The notes: generated by a model from the letters alone, not told the origin. A stretch of DNA of 36,152 nt from an uncultured Clostridia bacterium (GCA_946187935.1 CAMHSJ010000018.1:1-36152); one strand, 5' to 3'; shown: positions 7,480-15,755, counted from the first letter of the stretch. A program made the numbers and translations.

Positions 7480-9191
7480 GACTTGCAGCAGACTCTGTTG
7501 CGTCCTGTTTCCTTGGCAGTATAAAGAAGCTCGTCAGCTGCGCTTATATTTTCTTCGATGCTCCTTTTAGGATCGAAAAGACTGCATCCGAAACTCAGCG
7601 TGCACTTTATGGTATTGCCGTCAGCTTCGATCTCTGAATCCATGAGCTTTAATCTTATCTCTTCAGCTTTTGCAGCAGCTCCTTCAAGAGGCGTATCGCG
7701 CATTACCATTACGAATTCTTCGCCGCCCCATCTGTAGATACTGTCATTGTCAGAGCAGCAGGATTCCAGAAGGTTAGCAGTAAAGCGCAAAACATCGTCG
7801 CCGGCGTTATGTCCGTAGGTGTCATTGACGCGCTTGAACTTATCTATGTCGCAGATGAAAAGTGACATTGTCTTGCCTGATCCCGGGATGAGATAATCCT
7901 TAAACTTTTTACTGAAATCGTAGTAGAATCCCATCCTGTTCTTAAGAAGCGTCAGCCTGTCGTGATGTGAATCCTCGAGGAATGTCTCAGACTCTAGTGC
8001 GATGCCGCACACAAGAGCTGCCAAAGAGAGCTTCTTGGGATCAAGCTCTTCGTCGAATCCGAGATCGTTATTCTTGTTTATGAGCTGCAGAGCACCGATG
8101 AAGCTGCCGTTGATGTCGGCTACCGGGAGAACGAGAACGGATCTGGTGGTGTAGCCGGTCTTGATATCTATCTCGCGGTTGAAATCAGGATCGGAATAAG
8201 GATCGTTCGTTATGAGGGTTGAATGATTTCTTAAGGCCTTGCCTACGAGTCCCGAGTCATCAGGTATGACTATCTTGTCTACGCCCGTGGCAGACATGGT
8301 CCAGAGCTGATGCTTTCTCTTGTCCCAGTTCCAGAAACTTGCCCTGTCGGCATCGACTATTGCCTTGCCGAGTTCCGTAAGATATGAGAACAGAAGATTG
8401 TGATCTGCACTTTTGTTCATGTACATATCCTTATAGAGGGAATCTGAGATGTCTAAGATCTGGGCAAGAAGTGCGGAGTCGTCTTCAAGCAAAGCTACTC
8501 CCGTATCAAGAGGGGCAGGAAGGGCTCCTGTGTCCCCGAGCACTTCAAGGATCTTGTCTTCGTCATCCATGTGCATAAGGAAGACATGTACCCCCTTGGA
8601 AGTGTATCCGCTGATGATGTCCTTTACATCCTCGCAGTAAAGATGCACGGCGCTCTTGTATGCGCTGACTTCCATGTAAAGATATGTGCCTTCGGTAATG
8701 TATTCCCTGTAGGGTTCTATGATGCCGGTATCACCTGTGTAAACGACATTTTTGCCTTCCACTTTAAGGCGGTAACCGAAGCACTTTCCGGCGAGCTCAG
8801 CTGTGTGCGTGGTAGGGATCGATCCAAGAAACCAGTCTTTGCCGAGCTTATCTGCGGTGATCAGTTCATACCAGTCGTCGCTGCAGCCCTCGATGTTTCT
8901 TAAAAGATAGCGCAGATCTGATATTACTTCTTCTGACGCGGCTGCAACCGTGATGGGTTTCTTGAGCAAAAAATAGACCAGGTCTATAAGCATCCCTATG
9001 CCGCTGACATGATCGCCGTGAGTGTGGGTAACAAGGATATAGATGTGTTCATAACCGGACAGATCGCGGTTATTGAGCTTCTGAAAGGCGCTCATCGAAC
9101 AGTCGATTATGACAAGGTCATTGCCGTCAACAAAATATGCACTGGTGTGCTGGTCAGTAAATGCAGATCCCCTGCCTAAAAATGTCAGCAT
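7476..9191 (-). CDS. Metallo-beta-lactamase-fold / GAF / GGDEF fusion, predicted diguanylate cyclase
   Basis: 571 residues with three parts. Residues 1-235 form an MBL-fold hydrolase with THTHGDH (about 55-61), TTHTAE, YTGDTG and FLMHMDD, so all expected metal ligands are present; it most resembles the RNase Z/phosphodiesterase branch. Residues about 245-390 form a GAF sensor (VLPVADINGSFIGALQLINK). Residues about 405-570 form a GGDEF domain with DIDKFKRVNDTYGHNAGDD and an active-type GGEEF near 488. The autoinhibitory I-site Arg is replaced (SxxD for RxxD). The inferred role is c-di-GMP synthesis gated by a small ligand, redox state or the MBL reaction. There are no membrane segments. AAGGAG lies 9 bases before the ATG. 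Confidence 0.88.
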   Translation of the reverse strand: MLTFLGRGSAFTDQHTSAYFVDGNDLVIIDCSMSAFQKLNNRDLSGYEHIYILVTHTHGDHVSGIGMLIDLVYFLLKKPITVAAASEEVISDLRYLLRNIEGCSDDWYELITADKLGKDWFLGSIPTTHTAELAGKCFGYRLKVEGKNVVYTGDTGIIEPYREYITEGTYLYMEVSAYKSAVHLYCEDVKDIISGYTSKGVHVFLMHMDDEDKILEVLGDTGALPAPLDTGVALLEDDSALLAQILDISDSLYKDMYMNKSADHNLLFSYLTELGKAIVDADRASFWNWDKRKHQLWTMSATGVDKIVIPDDSGLVGKALRNHSTLITNDPYSDPDFNREIDIKTGYTTRSVLVLPVADINGSFIGALQLINKNNDLGFDEELDPKKLSLAALVCGIALESETFLEDSHHDRLTLLKNRMGFYYDFSKKFKDYLIPGSGKTMSLFICDIDKFKRVNDTYGHNAGDDVLRFTANLLESCCSDNDSIYRWGGEEFVMVMRDTPLEGAAAKAEEIRLKLMDSEIEADGNTIKCTLSFGCSLFDPKRSIEENISAADELLYTAKETGRNRVCCKS

Positions 9192-9239
9192 CGTTCCTAC
9201 TCCTTGTAACCGGAAACTGAAGCCTTACGCCACAAGTCG

Positions 9240-9248
9240 ATTATACCA
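9240..9248 (-). promoter_or_regulatory. Extended -10 promoter for the MBL-GAF-GGDEF gene
   Basis: On the minus strand the sequence reads TGGTATAAT, an extended -10 element (TGnTATAAT), about 48 bases before the ATG at 9191. No good -35 hexamer lies at 17 bases, as is common for extended -10 promoters. Confidence 0.5.
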
Positions 9249-9322
9249 TAGCGTTACGCAATTAATCTTGGTGGTTGCTATTCTGCCGCGAAACGATTAA
9301 AATTTTCTTGACCGTTTAATAA

Positions 9323-9351
9323 TTGACAAAGATACGGGCGAAAAATACAAT
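9323..9351 (+). promoter_or_regulatory. Sigma-70-type promoter for the dual cyclic-nucleotide-binding protein
   Basis: A perfect TTGACA (9323-9328), a 17-base spacer and TACAAT (9346-9351) lie about 38 bases before the ATG at 9390. It is one of the strongest promoters by consensus in the window and diverges from the promoter of the GGDEF gene. Confidence 0.8.
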
Positions 9352-9389
9352 CTTCTATATATTGTTGTAACAACGAAAGGGGTCAAGCC

Positions 9390-10295
9390 ATGAGTGCTAT
9401 CGAGAAAACATTTGCAGGCGGAGAGATTATCATCAAAGAGGGTGATTCAGGTAATACTTTCTTCCAGCTCTTAGAAGGAAAGGCTAAAGTATTTAAGAAC
9501 TACGGACAGGACGATCAGGTCGAGATCGCTACCCTTGATCAGGGTCAGTATTTCGGCGAGATGGCTGTCATCGAGACATATCCCAGGAGCACTACGGTGA
9601 TCGCAGACGGCGATGCCAAGGTCCTTGAGATCGCTGCTGAGGAGCTGGGCGATTACTTTACGCAGAACCCGGACAAGATCATCGAGATCATGAGACTTCT
9701 TGCTACCAGGATCAAGACGATGGCTGACGACTACAAGGAAGTCAAGAAGATGTTAGACAGCATTCACAAGTCTGATTCCAGCAGCGCATATGACGGATTC
9801 TTCAAGATGATGCAGAAGCAGTCCATCTTTGTTGCCCCCAAGAGCATGAGACTCGAGAAACCGAGTGTTGAAGAGCTCCTTAAGGCAGGTCAGCTCGTAG
9901 CTCAGCAGAGCGGCAGCGCTGAGGAATTCCCTTACGGAACTGTTATGTACAAAGAGGGTGAAGTCGGCAACTGCATGTACATCGTTCACGAGGGCGAGGT
10001 TAACGTTTATAAGAATTACGGCGCAGCTGACGAGATCAAGCTGGATAGCGTTAAGCCTATCGCATGCTTCGGTGAATTAGGACTTCTGTCAGGTGAGCCC
10101 CGTGAGGCTACGGCAGCAGTAGAAGTCAGCGGCACAAAGATCGAGGCGATCAGACCTGAGGATCTCGAGAGCATCTTCAAGACAAGTCCCGAGAAGATCG
10201 AGATGATCTTAAAGAACTTATCTTACCGCTTAAGAGTCATCACTTACGATTACTTCAAGGCCTGCAAAGAGATATTGGAAGCTTCACAGAATTGA
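9390..10295 (+). CDS. Protein with two cyclic-nucleotide-binding domains
   Basis: 301 residues, probably cytosolic. Two CNB (CRP/cAPK-type) beta-barrel domains lie in tandem, about residues 5-120 and 175-290. Each has a phosphate-binding cassette: FGEMAVIETYPRSTTV and FGELGLLSGEPREATA, the latter with the Arg and Ala/Thr pattern of cAMP- or cGMP-type pockets. The helical linker between them (about 125-175) looks unlike any effector, and there is no helix-turn-helix, kinase or channel. It may be a regulatory subunit or a nucleotide sensor acting on a partner. The divergent GGDEF gene suggests a link to nucleotide signalling, but the ligand is unknown. GAAAGGGG precedes the start. It has its own promoter and terminator, so it is monocistronic. 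Confidence 0.9.
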   Translation: MSAIEKTFAGGEIIIKEGDSGNTFFQLLEGKAKVFKNYGQDDQVEIATLDQGQYFGEMAVIETYPRSTTVIADGDAKVLEIAAEELGDYFTQNPDKIIEIMRLLATRIKTMADDYKEVKKMLDSIHKSDSSSAYDGFFKMMQKQSIFVAPKSMRLEKPSVEELLKAGQLVAQQSGSAEEFPYGTVMYKEGEVGNCMYIVHEGEVNVYKNYGAADEIKLDSVKPIACFGELGLLSGEPREATAAVEVSGTKIEAIRPEDLESIFKTSPEKIEMILKNLSYRLRVITYDYFKACKEILEASQN

Positions 10296-10305
10296 TAAAA
10301 CAATT

Positions 10306-10333
10306 GTCCGGAGCCCAAAGCTCCGGACTTTTT
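10306..10333 (+). terminator. Rho-independent terminator after the dual CNB gene
   Basis: gtccggag (10306-10313) pairs perfectly with ctccggac (10321-10328) around a 7-base loop, followed by TTTTT. It lies 11 bases past the stop codon. Confidence 0.9.
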
Positions 10334-10351
10334 AATTGGGAGGGATAGAAA

Positions 10352-10672
10352 ATGGTAAAGTGTGGTAAGTGCGGGACTGAGAATCCTGACGGTTCGATCC
10401 GCTGCGTAGCCTGCGGACGGGAATTAAGTGATCAGGGCGAAGACTATAAGACAATAGCCATCCTCGCTCTGGTATTCGGCATCGTAGGGTTCTTCGTCAA
10501 TCCGTTTTGTTTGATCAGCGTCGCTGCCATCGTTCTCGGCATCATAGGCAATGTCTATAGTGTGAACAATAAGAGCATGGCTATGGCCGGCTGGATACTC
10601 GGCATATGCTCGGGTGTATTCCAGATGGTCATCGATTTCTTCTGCACATTCGGTCTGGGCATCTTTTGCTAA
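10352..10672 (+). CDS. Small zinc-ribbon membrane protein (DUF4190-like)
   Basis: 106 residues. The N terminus is a zinc ribbon with two CxxC pairs (KCGKCGTENPDGSIRCVACG). The rest is two to three membrane segments (ILALVFGIVGFFVNPFCLIS, AAIVLGIIGNVYSV and WILGICSGVFQMVIDFFCTF) with the small-residue pattern of DUF4190 proteins. Such proteins are common in Clostridia, but their function is not known. A GGGAGGG ribosome site lies about 9 bases before the ATG. The reading frame runs into the DUF2752 gene, so the two are probably cotranslated. Confidence 0.75.
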   Translation: MVKCGKCGTENPDGSIRCVACGRELSDQGEDYKTIAILALVFGIVGFFVNPFCLISVAAIVLGIIGNVYSVNNKSMAMAGWILGICSGVFQMVIDFFCTFGLGIFC

Positions 10673-11103
10673 GCGCTCAAAACAAACGTTATCTTCCGGG
10701 GCTTTTGGCTGCGTCGGCACTTCTTTTGACAGGCATAGTCCTGTTTTTTGTGCTGCGCCAAATCCCTATAGAGACGATAGTAAAGAGCGGGCGCTGCTAC
10801 TTTTCGACGCACTTTAATATGTATTGCCCGGGATGCGGCGGCACGAGAGCGGTATCTGCGCTTGTCAGAGGAGACATAATAGATTCGATACTGAGCAATC
10901 CCATACCCGTATATGCGCTTGTTTTTCTGCTGCGCATGTGGGCAGCTCTCCTATATAACACGGTAAGGAGCAAGGGCAAGAAGATAAGAGTCCTTTATGA
11001 TTGGGAAGCCTGGGGGATACTGGCAGTGGTCCTGGGGCATTTCATATTAAGAAACATTTTGCTGGTCTTATTCCATATAGATTATCTGGGCGATTTTATC
11101 TGA
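10666..11103 (+). CDS. DUF2752 family membrane protein
   Basis: About 145 residues from the TTG at 10666, which overlaps the stop of the previous gene. An in-frame ATG at 10606 would overlap that gene by 67 bases without a ribosome site, so I prefer the TTG. A first membrane segment (LLAASALLLTGIVLFFVL) is followed by the DUF2752 hallmark MYCPGCGGTRAVSALVRGD. Two more hydrophobic segments follow (PVYALVFLLRMWAALLY and WGILAVVLGHFILRNILLVL). The conserved CPxCGxTR motif suggests metal binding or a structural Cys pair. The function of the family is unknown to me. Pairing with a zinc-ribbon DUF4190-like protein is seen here and suggests a joint envelope role. Confidence 0.8.
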   Translation: MLSAQNKRYLPGLLAASALLLTGIVLFFVLRQIPIETIVKSGRCYFSTHFNMYCPGCGGTRAVSALVRGDIIDSILSNPIPVYALVFLLRMWAALLYNTVRSKGKKIRVLYDWEAWGILAVVLGHFILRNILLVLFHIDYLGDFI

Positions 11104-11124
11104 CCGCTGAAGGGAGTGTGTGAC

Positions 11125-12042
11125 ATGAAAAAGATCCTTATTACAGGCGGAACGGTCTTTGTAAGCAAGTTCCTGGCTGGGTTTTTCTCGGGCGAAGGAT
11201 ATGACGTCTGTGTACTTAACAGAGCCACAAAAGAGCAGGTCCCCGGCGTGACTCTCATCAAGTCTGACAGGCACGATATCAAAGATAAGCTTAAAGGTAT
11301 AAGGTTTGACTGCGTAATAGATGTTACGGCCTATGACAGTGATGATGTAAATGATCTTATATCTGCATTAGATGGGTTTGACCAGTATGTGATGATAAGC
11401 TCGAGCGCTGTCTATCCTGAGACGGAGACGCAGCCGTTCAAAGAAGATGCCTTGCTTGGAGAGAACGTCTTCTGGGGCAGATACGGGACAGATAAGATAG
11501 CTGCTGAGAAAGCTCTTGCAGCTAAGGTCCCTGATGCATATATCCTGAGACCTCCTTATCTTTATGGACCCATGAATAACGTCTACAGGGAAGCATTTGT
11601 CTTTGACTGTGCTATGGGAAACAGGAAGTTTTTCCTGCCGGGGAACGGAAACATGAAGCTTCAGTTCTTCCATGTAAGAGATCTGTGCCGCATGATCCAA
11701 AAGATCATCGAGACTAAGCCTTCATGCCATATCTTCAACGTCGGAAATACCGAAGCCGTAACGGTAAGGGAATGGGTCAGCTTGTGCTATGGCGCACTTG
11801 GAAAGGATCCTGAATTCGTAAGTGTTCCGAAGGATATCCCTCAGAGAAGCTACTTCAGTTTTTATGACTACGAATACTTCCTGGACGTAACGCGCCAGAA
11901 TGAGATCCTGGATCACTTGACGGATCTTAAGGAAGGCCTTGCGGAGTGCTTTGAATGGTATAAGACAAACAGCGGTGAAGTTAAGAAGAAACCTCTGCTC
12001 AAATATATAGACGAAGATCTATATAACATGGGGGTCAGGTGA
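11125..12042 (+). CDS. NAD-dependent epimerase/dehydratase family protein (extended SDR)
   Basis: About 305 residues from the ATG at 11125, which has GAAGGGA 9 bases upstream. GTG at 11116 is in frame but would put the ribosome site against the start. The Rossmann signature is atypical at the N terminus (KKILITGGTVFVSKFLAGFF, in place of GxxGxxG). The family features DVTAYDSDDV, a catalytic-type serine region (MISSSAVYP) and YGTDKIAAE, with Tyr and Lys four apart, support an active SDR. PYLYGP and FNVGN further support a sugar-nucleotide epimerase or reductase fold. The substrate cannot be told. The end meets the convergent hydE gene with no gap and no visible terminator. Confidence 0.85.
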   Translation: MKKILITGGTVFVSKFLAGFFSGEGYDVCVLNRATKEQVPGVTLIKSDRHDIKDKLKGIRFDCVIDVTAYDSDDVNDLISALDGFDQYVMISSSAVYPETETQPFKEDALLGENVFWGRYGTDKIAAEKALAAKVPDAYILRPPYLYGPMNNVYREAFVFDCAMGNRKFFLPGNGNMKLQFFHVRDLCRMIQKIIETKPSCHIFNVGNTEAVTVREWVSLCYGALGKDPEFVSVPKDIPQRSYFSFYDYEYFLDVTRQNEILDHLTDLKEGLAECFEWYKTNSGEVKKKPLLKYIDEDLYNMGVR

Positions 12043-13107
12043 TCAGATCTTCTTAACGTCTCCTCTGTCGGTAACTATCTCATAGCCTATCGATCCCATC
12101 CTTCTGCTCAGGCACTGACGGCACTGAGCACTTTCTTCACCTGTGCAGATCTTGTTGTCGTACAGGGCGTATTTCTCGCGCACTTCAGTAGGTGAGAGGT
12201 TGGGCATGATGACATTGGCACCAGAAAGGATGCCTTTTTCACGCCCTATGGCATCAGTCGTTCCAAGCGCTGTCGTAGCGGGCAGAAGGACATTTGGAAG
12301 GATCAGCCTTATCACTGACAAAAGGAATAATGTGAGCTCGGTACTGCCGTTCTCTTCATCTTTGAACGGTGTGTCCTTGTGCGTGATGAAGGGGCCGATC
12401 CCGCACATGGCAGGACGGAACTCCTCTAAGAACTTGAGGTCCTTGGCAATGTGGCGGGCAGTCTGGAATGGTGATCCGACCATGAAGCCGCATCCTGTCT
12501 GATACCCGATCTTCTTGAGGTCTTCGAGGCACTTCATGCGCGTGTCAAATGACTGATATGAAGGGTGGAGCATTCCGTAGTGCTCCTTATCCGCAGTCTC
12601 ATGTCTTAGGAGGTATCTGTCAGCTCCTGCTTCGAACAGACGCTTATAGCTTTCATAGGATCTCTCTCCCAGAGAAAGCGTAACGGCGCAGTCAGGGTAT
12701 CTTCTCTTGATCTCCCTTATCAGAGCTTCAAGTCTCTCATCCGTGTAGTAGGCATCTTCGCCGCCCTGAAGCACGAATGTGCGGTAGCCCAGATCATATC
12801 CTTCATCGCAGCATGAGAGGATCTGCTCTTCATCCAGTCTGTATCTTTCCGCATTGTGATTGCTCTTCCTGATGCCGCAGTAGAGGCAGTCGTTCCTGCA
12901 GTAGCTACTGATCTCGATAAGACCTCTTACGAACACTTTATTGCCGTAGATCTTCTGTCTTACCGAGACAGCTTCAGATCTTATGAGCTCAGTGATCCCG
13001 GGAGTCCTGTTTGTTATCAGGAACTCATATTCGTCAACGCTGAGCGAGTGCTTGTTTATCAGTTTTTCTGCTGTCTGTTTGATATCCATATCTACCGTCA
13101 AAGCCAT
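12043..13107 (-). CDS. hydE: [FeFe]-hydrogenase H-cluster radical SAM maturase HydE
   Basis: 354 residues, full length for HydE, which helps build the diiron subcluster of [FeFe]-hydrogenase. The radical SAM cluster motif CRNDCLYC (CxxxCxxC) follows VRGLIEISSY, then YCGIRKSN and TFVLQGGEDAYYTDE, all HydE hallmarks. A second C-x7-C-x2-C cluster site (CTGEESAQCRQC) lies near the C terminus and is kept in only some HydE proteins. The close alternative, PylB-like or biotin-synthase-like enzymes, fits less well. HydF, HydG and a hydrogenase are not in the window, so they must lie elsewhere if the pathway is complete. The start overlaps the 3' end of corA by 10 bases, so it is probably coexpressed. 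Confidence 0.9.
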   Translation of the reverse strand: MALTVDMDIKQTAEKLINKHSLSVDEYEFLITNRTPGITELIRSEAVSVRQKIYGNKVFVRGLIEISSYCRNDCLYCGIRKSNHNAERYRLDEEQILSCCDEGYDLGYRTFVLQGGEDAYYTDERLEALIREIKRRYPDCAVTLSLGERSYESYKRLFEAGADRYLLRHETADKEHYGMLHPSYQSFDTRMKCLEDLKKIGYQTGCGFMVGSPFQTARHIAKDLKFLEEFRPAMCGIGPFITHKDTPFKDEENGSTELTLFLLSVIRLILPNVLLPATTALGTTDAIGREKGILSGANVIMPNLSPTEVREKYALYDNKICTGEESAQCRQCLSRRMGSIGYEIVTDRGDVKKI

Positions 13108-14015
13108 TTCTTGTGCTTAAAGAATACCAGGCTTACTACGACTATCAGGATGCTTACCGCTATGACTACAGGGTAAGCCGGCTTCATCTGAAGCTCAGGC
13201 ATATAGACGAAGTTCATGCCGTACCAGCCCGTGATGAGCGTAAGAGGCATGAAGATACTCGTAATAACCGTGAGCACAGTCATTATCCTGTTCTGTCTTA
13301 AGTCGAGCTGTGTCTGGTAAAGATCCCTTATCTGCGTTGTGTAGTCAGACAGGGAAGAAGTCATGTCGTACAGTGTCTGGACCCTCTGGCATACCAGGTG
13401 GAAATATCTCTCGTTGTTCTCGCGGAAGAATTCGTTCTCGTTCTCCTCTAATTCCTGGCTCAGGTCTATTAACTGCGCGTAGTGGATCCTCAGATCTCTT
13501 AAGTCGTTTCTTATCGTGCTCAGATCCTTGATGGACTCATCAGCTTCGCCCTTAAGGATATCCGCTTCCATGGCATCTAACCTGGCGTCGTACTTTTCGA
13601 TGATCTGGTAATCCCTGTGGATAATGCTCTCTAAGAAATCGTATAAGAATTTCTCGAGGCAGGGGTTGATGTATTTTTTTGTCCTGGCGATGTTGTCTAT
13701 TATCCTTGAGGCAAAGCCCTCATCGTCTATGAAGACAACGCCCTTCTCGTCCAAGGCAAATGCGAACTTGTGGTTGAGACCTGAAAGGTTCTTGCGGCTC
13801 GGGATCGAAAAGGTTCCCGTCAAAGAGTCTATGTTGACCTCGGCTTTTGTGCTGGTGATATCATCAAGGCTGATGTCCCACTCGATCCCCATATTGAACT
13901 TCCTGTTGGAATCGATCCATTCTTCAGAGCCGATAACGGCAATATACTGAAAGGGAATATTCTCGAAAGAATCAGGCTCGAATTCTTCGATCCTTTCGCC
14001 TATCTTGTAGTACAT
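13098..14015 (-). CDS. corA: CorA family magnesium/divalent cation channel
   Basis: 305 residues. A long cytoplasmic alpha/beta and helical N-terminal part leads into two C-terminal membrane helices. The selectivity signature YGMNF sits between them (MTVLTVITSIFMPLTLITGW, then YGMNFVYMPE). The last membrane segment (VVIAVSILIVVVSLVFF) ends in the basic tail KHKKWL, as in CorA pentamers. It would import Mg2+ or another divalent ion. GGAGG lies 6 bases before the ATG. It is the first gene of a two-gene minus-strand unit with hydE, and a cation transporter of another family is divergent from it. No M-box element was recognised upstream. Confidence 0.93.
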   Translation of the reverse strand: MYYKIGERIEEFEPDSFENIPFQYIAVIGSEEWIDSNRKFNMGIEWDISLDDITSTKAEVNIDSLTGTFSIPSRKNLSGLNHKFAFALDEKGVVFIDDEGFASRIIDNIARTKKYINPCLEKFLYDFLESIIHRDYQIIEKYDARLDAMEADILKGEADESIKDLSTIRNDLRDLRIHYAQLIDLSQELEENENEFFRENNERYFHLVCQRVQTLYDMTSSLSDYTTQIRDLYQTQLDLRQNRIMTVLTVITSIFMPLTLITGWYGMNFVYMPELQMKPAYPVVIAVSILIVVVSLVFFKHKKWL

Positions 14016-14122
14016 GTCAGCCTCCGCGCAAGCTTTTTGTTTACTTATTGTCTCTTTAGTGTTAAAACCGTAGTTATTCTATCGTGAGCAGTATTGAAGG
14101 TCAAATCTTTGAGGAGGGAATA

Positions 14123-15250
14123 ATGGAACGCGGTGTATCCGGATCCAGGGATAAGATAATCGTAAGGACGAGTATTATCGGCATCATGGCAAATCTCCTT
14201 CTGGCCGGCTTTAAAGCGGCCGTAGGCGTGATCACGGGATCCATCGCCATTGTCCTCGACGCCGTAAACAACACATCAGACGTGGCATCATCTCTTATCA
14301 CGATCATAGGCACCAAGCTCGCAGGCAAGGATCCGGACAGGAAGCATCCCTATGGACATGGCAGAGCGGAGTACTTAAGCGCGCTGGTCATCTCAGGCAT
14401 CATCCTCTATGCGGGCATCACGGCGCTCATCGAATCGGTAAAGAAGATAATCGATCCTGTAACCCCGGAGTATAATATGGCTTCACTGATCATCGTGGGC
14501 GTTGCCATCCTTGTTAAGATATTCCTCGGCACTTTCGTAAAGAGAACAGGCATCAAGGTCAATTCTGATTCACTTGTGAATTCAGGCAAGGATGCACTCC
14601 TGGATGCCGGTATCTCAGCATCCACCTTAGTTGCGGCGGTCATCTTCCTCGTGTGGCATCTTCCGCTCGAAGCATGGCTCGGCGCGGTTATCTCTCTCAT
14701 CATCATCAAGTCCGGCGTCGACATGATAAGGGAGACCATTTCGCAGCTTTTGGGACAGAGAGTCGAAGCGGACCTGATAATGAAGATAAAATCCACGGTA
14801 AATGCATTCCCTGAAGTAAATGGCGCGTATGATCTTGTGCTCAACAACTATGGCCCTGATACATATAACGGTTCCATACATATCGAAGTCTCTGACAAGC
14901 TCACTGCGTCTGAGATCGACACGCTCACAAGAAGCATAGAAGGCAAGGTCTATGAGGAATGCGGTATCATCCTGACTGCGGTAGGGATCTACTCGACCGC
15001 GCCCGATGACAGCAAGGCCTCATTGATGCTCACTGCGATAAAGGAAAGGGTCTTAAAGATAGAACACGTTATCCAGATACACGGTTTCTATGTGAGTGAT
15101 TCTGATCACACGATAAGACTTGATGCAGTCATCAGTTTTGATGCCAAAGACAGAAAGGCCGTTATCTCTGAGATCTGTGATGCGGTCAGGGAGATGTATC
15201 CTGAATATACGCCTCTGGTATTCCCTGATATCGATTTTTCCGATACCTGA
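14123..15250 (+). CDS. Cation diffusion facilitator (CDF) family efflux transporter
   Basis: About 375 residues from the ATG at 14123, preceded by a strong GAGGAGGG. An upstream in-frame GTG at 14084 has no ribosome site. Membrane helices in the first 210 residues carry the metal-site pattern: ALDAVNNTSDVASSLI and HPYGHGRAEYLSAL are the DxxxD-type and HP-GHGR motifs, and SGKDALLDAGISAS is the second half. A soluble C-terminal region of about 170 residues contains one typical CDF tail (VLNNYGPDTYNGSIHIEVSD) plus an extra repeat-like segment (HVIQIHGFYVSDSDHTIRLD). That is longer than most family members. Zn, Mn or Fe export is likely, but the metal is not identifiable. The stop abuts the convergent cdd stop. 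Confidence 0.9.
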   Translation: MERGVSGSRDKIIVRTSIIGIMANLLLAGFKAAVGVITGSIAIVLDAVNNTSDVASSLITIIGTKLAGKDPDRKHPYGHGRAEYLSALVISGIILYAGITALIESVKKIIDPVTPEYNMASLIIVGVAILVKIFLGTFVKRTGIKVNSDSLVNSGKDALLDAGISASTLVAAVIFLVWHLPLEAWLGAVISLIIIKSGVDMIRETISQLLGQRVEADLIMKIKSTVNAFPEVNGAYDLVLNNYGPDTYNGSIHIEVSDKLTASEIDTLTRSIEGKVYEECGIILTAVGIYSTAPDDSKASLMLTAIKERVLKIEHVIQIHGFYVSDSDHTIRLDAVISFDAKDRKAVISEICDAVREMYPEYTPLVFPDIDFSDT

Positions 15251-15673
15251 TCAGTTCTTATCCAGGTTGTCTGCGCCGAAACTTAAAGGAAGCAATTCCC
15301 CTAATGTGTACGTCTTGTAGTCCGTCTCGCTTTTCGCGAGTATTACCGTAAGATCGCTTCCCGAAAACTCTGACAAGACCTGTCTGCAGACGCCGCAGGG
15401 CGGGCAGTACTGAAGCCCTCCTGCCGAAGCTCCGCCTGCTATTGCTATCGCTTCAAAGTCCTTATGGCCTTCGCTTACGGCTTTTGATACTGCGCATCGC
15501 TCGGCACAAATGGAAGGGCCGAATGCACTGTTCTCGATATTGCATCCCGCAAAGATCTGACCGTCAGATGTGAGGATGGCAGCGCCTACGCGGAACCTGG
15601 AATAAGGTGCGTAGCTTCTCTTCCTCATATCTATGGCAGCCTTGATGAGTTCAGTCAGATTATCCATATTCAT
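15251..15673 (-). CDS. cdd: Cytidine deaminase
   Basis: 140 residues, the tetrameric-type Cdd length. It deaminates cytidine and deoxycytidine to uridine forms in pyrimidine salvage. The zinc site is complete: SICAERCAV (Cys-Ala-Glu with the proton-shuttling Glu) and PPCGVCRQVLSEF (PCxxC). The substrate-binding YSRFRVGAAI and GCNIENSAFG stretches are typical. GGAAGGAA lies a few bases before the ATG. The gene is followed on the other strand, without any gap, by the CDF transporter. It has its own upstream intergenic region shared with the DUF4250-gpmI unit. Confidence 0.95.
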   Translation of the reverse strand: MNMDNLTELIKAAIDMRKRSYAPYSRFRVGAAILTSDGQIFAGCNIENSAFGPSICAERCAVSKAVSEGHKDFEAIAIAGGASAGGLQYCPPCGVCRQVLSEFSGSDLTVILAKSETDYKTYTLGELLPLSFGADNLDKN

Positions 15674-15755
15674 TCCTTCCTTTGAACCTTTATATGCTAA
15701 TAATAACAGATATACGCGTTTTGCTTAATTATAAAGCAATATTGACATGCTTATG

